Source of the DNA: Bacteroidales bacterium UBA1184
GTDB lineage: Bacteria; Bacteroidota; Bacteroidia; Bacteroidales; ML635J-15
Assembly: GCA_002310235.1 (NCBI GenBank)
Contig: DBYO01000053.1
Coordinates: 1 to 21,585 of the forward strand
Direction of reading: 5' to 3'
Length of the DNA stretch: 21,585 nucleotides
Shown: one piece after another, positions 15,971 through 21,585 of the stretch
Layout of the letters: the number at the start of each line of letters is the position of its first letter
Position numbering within the stretch: position 1 is the stretch's first letter
Translations under genes and position numbers: made by a program
Notes under the pieces: generated by a model
Seen by the model: only the letters and a program-made list of their open reading frames with translations
The model's database searches: none
What the model was told of the DNA's origin: nothing

Positions 15971-17095
15971 TTAAAATTGTCCCTTTATCACCTCGCAGAT
16001 TCTCTCCACATCGCCTTCAGTCAAGTCGTAGTACATTGGCAAACGAACCAAGCAATCGGCATACCTGTCGCAGTTTGGCAAGTCGCGTCCATCGTGTTTA
16101 TCCTGATAATAGGGACTGCTATGCAAACTCAAGTAGTGGAACACCGCCAATATATAATTCTCTTTAAGTTTCTTAATCAGAGCAGTCCTCTCCTCCAAGC
16201 TATTGCATACGAGATAGAACATGTGCGCATTATTTGTTGCATAATCGGGAATGTCGGGCAAACGGAAACATCCCTTGTCGGCAATAGGTTTCAAAAGCTC
16301 GTAATATCTGTTCCACAACGACTTGCGTTTCTGCTGAATTTCGTCAAGCGATTCCAACTGAGCCCAAAGGAAAGCAGCTACCACTTCACTAGGCAAAAAC
16401 GAACTGCCAGTATCAACCCAGCCGTACTTGTTGACCTCGCCACGGAAAAACTCTGCACGATTTGTACCCTTTTCCCAGATTATTTCGGCACGGCGGATAA
16501 AACGCTCATCGTTTATCGCCAGCATTCCACCTTCGCCAGAAATTATATTCTTAGTCTCATGAAACGAAAATGCCGCCAAATGGCCAATACTACCTAGCGG
16601 TTTGCCCCTATAATAAGAATCAATTGCTTGTGCTGCATCCTCCACCACCAGCAAATTATGTCGATTTGCGATGTCCATAATCTTGTCCATATCGCAGGCT
16701 ATGCCAGCATAATGCACAGGAACAATGACTTTTGTCTTTGGTGTTATCAATGCCTCAATCTTGTCGGCATCAATGTTGGGATTGCGCTCCATACTTTCGG
16801 CAAACACAATCTTTGCCCCAGCCCTTACAAAAGCCAATGCAGATGACACAAATGTATAACTTGGCACAATTACCTCATCGCCTGGCTTTATGTCGCAGAG
16901 CATTGCCGCCATTTCAAGAGCATCGGTACAACTAGTTGTAAGCAGACACTTCTTGAAGCCATAGCGTTCTTCAAAAAACTGCTGGCATTTCTTTGTATAT
17001 TCGCCATTGCCAGACAATTTGCCATTATACACCGCCTGGTACATATAGTGGGCTTCTTTGCCCGTAAGATGTGGAAGATTAAACGGTATGTGCAT
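15971..17095 (-). CDS. wecE: dTDP-4-amino-4,6-dideoxygalactose transaminase
   Basis: A 374-residue PLP enzyme of the DegT/DnrJ/EryC1 family. It matches E. coli WecE/RffA closely by eye: IPFN.P at the start, the SGNGEYTK.CQQ..E.R.G region, SCTDALEMAA.L (55-66), PGDEVI.PSYTFVS (71-84), VPVHYAGIACDMD (125-137), VVEDAAQ (150-156), HETKN with the PLP Lys K182, and EKGTNRAEFFRG.V.KY.W. The reaction aminates dTDP-4-keto-6-deoxy-glucose to dTDP-Fuc4N using glutamate in the cytosol. The WecD-like acetyltransferase in the same locus would acetylate the product. RmlA/RmlB, which make the substrate, are not in the window. Base composition is richer in GC than the two membrane genes on either side, which suggests mosaic assembly of the locus. 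Confidence 0.92.
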   Translation of the reverse strand: MHIPFNLPHLTGKEAHYMYQAVYNGKLSGNGEYTKKCQQFFEERYGFKKCLLTTSCTDALEMAAMLCDIKPGDEVIVPSYTFVSSALAFVRAGAKIVFAESMERNPNIDADKIEALITPKTKVIVPVHYAGIACDMDKIMDIANRHNLLVVEDAAQAIDSYYRGKPLGSIGHLAAFSFHETKNIISGEGGMLAINDERFIRRAEIIWEKGTNRAEFFRGEVNKYGWVDTGSSFLPSEVVAAFLWAQLESLDEIQQKRKSLWNRYYELLKPIADKGCFRLPDIPDYATNNAHMFYLVCNSLEERTALIKKLKENYILAVFHYLSLHSSPYYQDKHDGRDLPNCDRYADCLVRLPMYYDLTEGDVERICEVIKGQF

Positions 17096-17107
17096 AGTTT
17101 ATATAAT

Positions 17108-18283
17108 TTAAAAATAACTATTTGTTATCATATATTTTATGAAGTAAAACACTCCTGTAAAAAAACAACAGATATATAATATTATCAATACAATATTACT
17201 CGCACTTATTTTCTCTCCCTTAAAAATACTTATTATTGAAGGGGATATATTTTTTAATACATAATAATAAACCAACCATAAACATATAAATGTTTGCCAT
17301 AAGAAATTCCCGTGACCATATCTTGGTCCTAGTTCTATAAAAATGTAGGAAATGGCTATACTCACAACAAACAAAAGAGAAACATACCAAAATTCCTTAT
17401 CATGTAAACATTTTTTTACATTAAATATAAAGTATATCAAAGGAAAAACTATTGAACATAAAAGCTTAATAAAATTATTACTCCAAAATTTAACAGTCAA
17501 AACATCTGCATTAAATGCTATAGACGAGCCATCATCACCCAACTCATATATTGACATATACACATATGCTAAGCAAACTAAACCTATAATAACAGAAATC
17601 AAAGATTTCCATAAAAAAGAACTAAAACCATATCTATAAAATAGCATTATTGGGTAAACGCAACAGAAACAAAAGAAAAAACTTGGTTTTATAAAAACAT
17701 TTATTGAGACTAATAAGCATATCCATATATTTCTTCGAGAATCATAATCCTCCAATTGTCTCATAGACAGCAAGAATAATAAAAAGGCAAATGGAAACAA
17801 CATTATTGTTGTACTATTATGCCATACTGTAGGAACAGTGAATGTCCAATACATTTGATTGGCGTCGCAAAAGCCCAAAGGTCCTAATATATACGAAAAT
17901 GGCAATATGTAAATAAAAAGCATCGAAAATGCTAATATATTATTGGTCCATTTACTTTTCAAAGCCAAAGAATCCTTAGTTATTTTATATCTTAATGTAT
18001 TTGAAAATGCCAATATAAAACTAAGAGACAAACCTGCAAGAGTACAATCTCCCGAAAATCCGGATAACATATCCGTCAATAAATATAACAAAAAGTTTCC
18101 TCGCATGAGCGTGCCATCGTCCATCCTATTTATTGCAAACTGCATATGTTTCCATATATCCGAACAACGAAAGAATGTAATAAAATAGAAAACTACACAG
18201 AATATTATTAAAACAATAATTTCATCCCAATGTTTTGATAAGAATGTTTTTAAATTAACGAATAACTTATTACACATAATCAT
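17108..18283 (-). CDS. Polytopic membrane protein, function unknown (possibly GT-C or polymerase-like)
   Basis: A 391-residue, very AT-rich gene encoding about ten or eleven membrane segments. After the first segment (about 20-40) comes a short loop, RCSDIWKHMQFA, with an acidic residue followed by His. This resembles the first-loop D..x..H pattern of GT-C enzymes, but the match is weak. Near the C-terminus GPRYGHGNFLWQ forms a loop, as polymerases and ligases of the Wzy/WaaL type often have. No family was recognised. It lies 12 bases before wecE and has its own -7 box, so it begins a transcript that continues through wecE and the split membrane gene. A role in polymerising or transferring the surface glycan is inferred from context. 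Confidence 0.7.
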   Translation of the reverse strand: MIMCNKLFVNLKTFLSKHWDEIIVLIIFCVVFYFITFFRCSDIWKHMQFAINRMDDGTLMRGNFLLYLLTDMLSGFSGDCTLAGLSLSFILAFSNTLRYKITKDSLALKSKWTNNILAFSMLFIYILPFSYILGPLGFCDANQMYWTFTVPTVWHNSTTIMLFPFAFLLFLLSMRQLEDYDSRRNIWICLLVSINVFIKPSFFFCFCCVYPIMLFYRYGFSSFLWKSLISVIIGLVCLAYVYMSIYELGDDGSSIAFNADVLTVKFWSNNFIKLLCSIVFPLIYFIFNVKKCLHDKEFWYVSLLFVVSIAISYIFIELGPRYGHGNFLWQTFICLWLVYYYVLKNISPSIISIFKGEKISASNIVLIILYICCFFTGVFYFIKYMITNSYF

Positions 18284-18336
18284 TAATTGTTAATTTAACA
18301 TATTTAAATATAACTATTTATTAATAATTGTAGCCA

Positions 18337-18344
18337 CAAAGTTA
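18337..18344 (-). promoter_or_regulatory. -7 promoter element before the 391-residue membrane protein gene
   Basis: On the minus strand TAACTTTG matches TAnnTTTG exactly. The nearest TTG upstream is 23 bases away, longer than ideal. A leader of roughly 45 to 50 AT-rich bases follows. Confidence 0.55.
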
Positions 18345-18379
18345 GTTATTTTTATCATAATCACTAACAACAGTTGCAA

Positions 18380-18643
18380 TCATAAGAAAAACATTACCAC
18401 ACCGACCATTATAATCGCGACCGCACCAACTTTCCGCCATGTCATTTTCTCCTTGAAGAAAAACCACGACATCAATGGCACAAACAAATAACTAAACGAT
18501 TCGATTATGGAAACTTCCTTTACAAGCACACCGCAGCTTAAACAAAAGACATTCAACACCAACGATGCCGCCATTATCGAGTACCCTCCAACGACCCAAC
18601 CGTTAAGGTACTGACGAATCCATTTATCGTAACATATGATTGC
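18380..18643 (-). pseudogene. 5'-truncated SMR/EamA-type transporter (flippase-like)
   Basis: From ATG 18574 the product is 64 residues, but recognisable sequence of the same frame continues upstream to about 18632 (CYDKWIRQYLNGWVVGGYSI), with a TGA at 18644-18646 and no standard start codon between. The readable part covers what would be membrane segments 2 to 4 of a four-helix SMR-like protein: NGWVVGGYSIMAASLVLNVF, then ESFSYLFVPLMSWFFFKEKMT, then KVGAVAIIMVGVVMFFL. Segment 1 is missing and there is no room for it, because the acetyltransferase stop lies only 22 bases beyond the TGA. Similar small transporters (ArnE/ArnF type) flip lipid-linked sugars in glycan-modification loci. The gene is probably a remnant; a short product from the internal ATG is possible. 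Confidence 0.65.
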
Positions 18644-18664
18644 TCACTCCTGTAGTTTAAAATA

Positions 18665-19351
18665 TCACTTTCGCCACCAATGATAAATATCTGTTATTGA
18701 ATCCACAGCATAGCCATTCTTTTCATACCACGAACATGCCTTAGTATTGTCAAGTTGCGTTGCCACTTCAACAACACAGACTCCCTTTCCAAACAAATAC
18801 GAATCAACAGCTTCCAGCAATGCAGAACCAACTCCTATCCCACGGTACAAAGAATCAACTGCAACAAGTCCAATGCTTCCGACATTATTCTTCACAGCAA
18901 TAGTAACCATCCCGACAATCTTACCATTGTCATAATAACATAAAACCTCATCGGCCATTACCTTGCAAACGGACTGCTCTATCCATCTACGATACAATTT
19001 CTCATAACTGCCAACCGGCATTTTATCGTCCAGCCTAAAACGGGAATACACTCCGCTTTGCAATGCAAGTTCATACAAATCTGGCGATGGTTTACTTTCC
19101 GAAAAAGCAACTACATTTGAATTAGCTTCCACATTGCGACTAATTGACTTTTTGTATATAACCTTACAATCGACAAGATTCGCTCCGATGACTGGCATAT
19201 TACGTCCGTGATTTGCAAAAATATAAACCAAATCATAATCAACAAGTCCAGAAATATCAGACATCAAAAAGTCATCTTCGTCCGACAAAACAAGTTTCCC
19301 AATGTTCAGTCCGAAAAAATCGCTATCCCAATTTAACCGAGACAAATTCAT
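18665..19351 (-). CDS. wecD: GNAT N-acetyltransferase, WecD-like (dTDP-fucosamine acetyltransferase family)
   Basis: A 228-residue protein. The N-terminus LNWDSDFFGLNIGKL (5-19) is characteristic of the WecD group, as is YSRFRLDDKM...LYRRWIEQSV (about 102-128). The C-terminal half is a GNAT fold with IVGMVTIAV, motif A VAVDSLYRGIGVGSALLEAVD (about 163-183; acetyl-CoA loop RGIGVG at 170-175), and WYEKNGY (about 208-214). WecD acetylates the 4-amino group of dTDP-Fuc4N made by WecE; wecE is present a few genes downstream, which supports that substrate. The gene begins 2 bases after the GT2 stop, so the two are cotranscribed. The exact amino sugar remains an inference. Confidence 0.82.
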   Translation of the reverse strand: MNLSRLNWDSDFFGLNIGKLVLSDEDDFLMSDISGLVDYDLVYIFANHGRNMPVIGANLVDCKVIYKKSISRNVEANSNVVAFSESKPSPDLYELALQSGVYSRFRLDDKMPVGSYEKLYRRWIEQSVCKVMADEVLCYYDNGKIVGMVTIAVKNNVGSIGLVAVDSLYRGIGVGSALLEAVDSYLFGKGVCVVEVATQLDNTKACSWYEKNGYAVDSITDIYHWWRK

Positions 19352-19353
19352 CC

Positions 19354-20289
19354 CTATATATTTATCTTATCATCAACAATAAAAGTCGGACGACCTTTGG
19401 TCTGGTTAAAGGTTTTACCCAGATACAATCCCACGACACCAATAAGGAAGACCAAAATTCCACAAATAAACCATAGAGAAATTATGAGACTGGCATATCC
19501 CATAACAGCAATATGACCGCATAGATATTGTATAAGATAGATTAAACCTATCAGAAAAGATACCATTGTTATCAATGCTCCAATATTCATAGTGAGCCGA
19601 AGCGGTTTGTCAGAGAACGAGACAATAGTATCAAAAGCTAATCTGAATAATTTCTTCAAACTATAACTAGACTTTCCTTCCAAACGCGAATCGTGTTCCA
19701 CAGGCATATAATATTTACGGAATCCAACCCACTGAACCTGGGTAGGAAAATATCTCATCTTGTCGCCCATTGCAAGTATAGACTCCACAACCTTTCTATT
19801 GTATATTCCGAAGTTTGCCACCGATGCATCCTGTCTGGTTTCGGTCATATACGAAAAGAACTTGTAAAAAAGCTTCGACGACATCCTTTTCAGCCAAGAA
19901 TCGGAACGATTTATCCTCTGTGCAAAGACGGAATCATAACCTTCAATGGCCTTATTATACAGATTTGGAATCTCTTCCGGTCTATCCTGCAAGTCGCAGT
20001 CCATCACCACAACCCATTCGCCTTTTGCATACGACAATCCTGCCGTTATAGCATAATGCTGCCCAAAGTTGCGAGAAAGATTTATACCCTTTACGCGCGA
20101 ATCCTTTTCACATTCCGCCCTTATAACATTCCACGAATTATCAGGAGAGGCATCGTTCACAAGAATTATTTCATAGTGTTGGGTAATCGAGCCAACACTT
20201 TCCGATATTCTGCGCACCAACTCTTCTGTCATCTTTTCTCCGCGATAGACTGGAGAAACTATTGATAATAAGTTTTCATTATTATTCAT
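19354..20289 (-). CDS. Polyprenyl-phosphate glycosyltransferase (GT2, DPM1/ArnC/GtrB-like)
   Basis: A 311-residue protein. A GT-A fold occupies about 5-225: SIVSPVYRGE (9-18), LVNDASPDNSW (43-53), LSRNFGQHYAITAGL (71-85), and the metal-binding DCDLQDRPEEIP (97-108). Two C-terminal membrane helices (about 233-257 and 264-291) anchor it in the inner membrane. This arrangement is typical of enzymes that move a sugar from a nucleotide donor onto undecaprenyl phosphate, the form used by GT-C transferases outside the cytoplasm. It starts a transcript with a consensus promoter and is followed directly by the WecD-like gene. The donor sugar is not evident; an amino-deoxyhexose made by WecE and WecD is plausible from context. 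Confidence 0.87.
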   Translation of the reverse strand: MNNNENLLSIVSPVYRGEKMTEELVRRISESVGSITQHYEIILVNDASPDNSWNVIRAECEKDSRVKGINLSRNFGQHYAITAGLSYAKGEWVVVMDCDLQDRPEEIPNLYNKAIEGYDSVFAQRINRSDSWLKRMSSKLFYKFFSYMTETRQDASVANFGIYNRKVVESILAMGDKMRYFPTQVQWVGFRKYYMPVEHDSRLEGKSSYSLKKLFRLAFDTIVSFSDKPLRLTMNIGALITMVSFLIGLIYLIQYLCGHIAVMGYASLIISLWFICGILVFLIGVVGLYLGKTFNQTKGRPTFIVDDKINI

Positions 20290-20310
20290 TGCCTATTACT
20301 ATATTGAGTG

Positions 20311-20341
20311 CAAAAATAAGATTTTTTTGCTACCCCATCAA
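20311..20341 (-). promoter_or_regulatory. Bacteroidetes-type promoter of the GT2-wecD unit
   Basis: On the minus strand: -33 TTG (20339-20341), 20-base spacer, -7 TATTTTTG (20311-20318), an exact match to TAnnTTTG. The leader would be about 15 to 20 bases. The rest of the 259-base gap up to the methyltransferase gene shows only a small hairpin, TGGCA-CTT-TGCCA (20530-20542), without a T-tract. Confidence 0.8.
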
Positions 20342-20548
20342 TAAGGCTTTGTGTTTGATTGCAAAATATATTTTTATTTCTTTACAATACATTCCTAATC
20401 TTATACTTAATCGAGACGAAACATATAGTCGTTTACAGCTTTGATATGAGTCACAACCAATACATAATTATCAATATTACTTTTTTTCAAAAACAACTAC
20501 TGACAAAACATTGTTCAGCTTTCTCATTATGGCACTTTGCCAGTCAAC

Positions 20549-21430
20549 CTATATCTTTACTGCCAAAGATTTAAGACTATCGCCAACTCCGAAAAGTGAC
20601 AATACAAAATTTACAATCTTTTTGGCGAATTGCTTAACCCTGCTACTTTCAATCGATACTCTCAATTTCTCATCAGTGGAATTATTCGATATATATTTCT
20701 CTTTCTTTCCAAATTTCTTTGCCTTTAACCTTGAAATACTTAAACCTGTCGTTTTAATATAAACAGATTTCATGCCATAGCTCTTTAGCAAATACTTATA
20801 ACTTTTTCGTGTATAATAAACTAAATGCTCTGGATGCGATGATTTGGAGATTACATCCCAGTCTGATTTCTGGAAAATTCTAACCAAAGATTTAAAATTT
20901 GGTGTAGTCAAATAAAATGCTCCGCCTTTACGCAAAAACCTTTCGGCATAAAACATTATGTCTGATGGGTTAACGACATGCTCTAATACCTCGAAAGATG
21001 TTATTATATCGAATTGCCCTTCAGTATATGGTGCAGAATTCACATCGCCATCATACATTACAATTCCTTTTTCTTCACAAATAGATACAGCCTTCCTAGA
21101 AAATTCAGTTCCATAGACTTCCCATCCTCGCTTTTTTGCTACATCAAGGAAATAACCGATACCACAACCGACATCAAGAATTTTATTTGTTTTGCGATAC
21201 CTTTCAAATGTATCGAGCAGCTCATTGTACCTTTTAACAGTTATTTCCGACAGATAATCATTTCTTCCATATCCGTCATAAATCTCCTGAGTTACAGATA
21301 TATCTGGAATTTCCGAAGCAAATGTCAGCCCACATTTACGACATCTAACCAATCTGCAACATTCTTCGTAACCTTTTAAAGGCCTTAATTTCTCAGAACC
21401 ACAACTAGGACACTTTTGTATAATATTCAT
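20549..21430 (-). CDS. Class I SAM-dependent methyltransferase with N-terminal zinc ribbon
   Basis: A 293-residue protein. The first 35 residues form a zinc-ribbon-like element with CPSC (7-10) and CRKC (30-33). The methyltransferase domain follows: motif I ILDVGCGIGYFLDVA (about 84-98), the acidic end of the next strand at VYGTEFS (95-101 region), a D-rich segment GDVNSAPY, and motif IV/post-motif FDIITSFEVLEHV (120-132). The C-terminal 90 residues are basic and not diagnostic. Zinc-ribbon methyltransferases of this type (Methyltransf_23-like) are frequent in polysaccharide and sugar-modification loci, where they may methylate a sugar or lipid-linked glycan. The acceptor is unknown. It lies between the SGNH-type gene and the GT2 gene on the same strand, with its own probable -7 box. 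Confidence 0.8.
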   Translation of the reverse strand: MNIIQKCPSCGSEKLRPLKGYEECCRLVRCRKCGLTFASEIPDISVTQEIYDGYGRNDYLSEITVKRYNELLDTFERYRKTNKILDVGCGIGYFLDVAKKRGWEVYGTEFSRKAVSICEEKGIVMYDGDVNSAPYTEGQFDIITSFEVLEHVVNPSDIMFYAERFLRKGGAFYLTTPNFKSLVRIFQKSDWDVISKSSHPEHLVYYTRKSYKYLLKSYGMKSVYIKTTGLSISRLKAKKFGKKEKYISNNSTDEKLRVSIESSRVKQFAKKIVNFVLSLFGVGDSLKSLAVKI

Positions 21431-21476
21431 AAAAGCAATTAAATTTTCTGATTAAACATACAAATACACAATAATG

Positions 21477-21484
21477 CAAACATA
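21477..21484 (-). promoter_or_regulatory. -7 promoter element before the methyltransferase gene
   Basis: On the minus strand TATGTTTGC matches TAnnTTTG exactly, just after the stop of the upstream partial gene. No TTG at the expected distance was found, so this is a one-box prediction. Confidence 0.45.
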
Positions 21485-21486
21485 AC

Positions 21487-21585
21487 TCAAAAGAGTTCCA
21501 AAGAATCCACTCTCCTTGCAATTTCTTCAGCAACGATTTTTGCCCCAATCGGTGACCAATGACTATCATCTGCCCAATAAATATC
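21487..21585 (-). CDS. SGNH/AlgX-AlgJ-like O-acetylation protein, C-terminal end (partial)
   Basis: The last 32 codons are present, ending at TGA 21487-21489; the rest lies beyond the window. The sequence contains DIYWADDSHWSPIGAKIVAEEIA. The D-x-x-H-W-S-P-x-G pattern is the catalytic Asp/His block of AlgX/AlgJ and DHHW-type SGNH hydrolase-fold proteins, which partner MBOAT acyltransferases in O-acetylating exported polysaccharides. Such an MBOAT gene would be expected further upstream, outside the window. The family call rests on one short but distinctive motif. Confidence 0.7.
   Translation of the reverse strand, partial: DIYWADDSHWSPIGAKIVAEEIARRVDSLELF

Overview
The window looks like chromosomal DNA of a Bacteroidales-type bacterium (phylum Bacteroidota). 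The basis is the gene families (MutS2 beside a DivIC/FtsB-like protein, a GcvP C-terminus of the long type), promoters matching the Bacteroidetes consensus (-33 TTG / -7 TAnnTTTG), the absence of Shine-Dalgarno sequences, and intergenic regions filled with short palindromes and tandem repeats. No rRNA, tRNA, transposase or CRISPR array was seen.

Left part (1 to about 11,000) is housekeeping DNA of moderate GC. It holds the end of gcvP (+), a bidirectional terminator, then mutS2 and a divIC/ftsB-like gene (both -). A repeat-rich divergent promoter region leads into a + strand run: holA, gmhB, a degenerate class IV aminotransferase homologue (these three overlap or abut), a second short MutS-family ATPase, pfkA and priA. 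Four of the intergenic gaps carry related imperfect palindromes (cores such as GCAAAATTTTGC and GCAAATCATTGC).

Right part (11,330 to the end) lies entirely on the minus strand and is a surface-polysaccharide locus, visibly AT-richer in most genes. In transcription order it contains: the end of an SGNH/AlgX-like O-acetylation protein (cut by the window), a zinc-ribbon SAM methyltransferase, a polyprenyl-phosphate glycosyltransferase (GT2, DPM1/ArnC-like), a WecD-like N-acetyltransferase, a 5'-truncated SMR/EamA-type transporter, a polytopic membrane protein, WecE (dTDP-4-amino-4,6-dideoxygalactose transaminase), a large GT-C-like membrane protein split by an in-frame TGA, WecB (UDP-GlcNAc 2-epimerase) and a GT4-like glycosyltransferase. 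Likely promoters sit before the methyltransferase, the GT2, the 391-residue membrane protein and wecB.

Reading the locus together: WecE and WecD could make a dTDP-Fuc4NAc-like sugar, the GT2 could load a sugar on undecaprenyl phosphate, an SMR-type flippase could turn it over, and the GT-C-like proteins could transfer it outside the inner membrane. The flippase lacks its first segment and the GT-C-like gene carries a nonsense codon, so in this strain the pathway may be partly broken or rearranged. WecB and the GT4 form a separate unit that probably supplies and uses ManNAc-type sugars.
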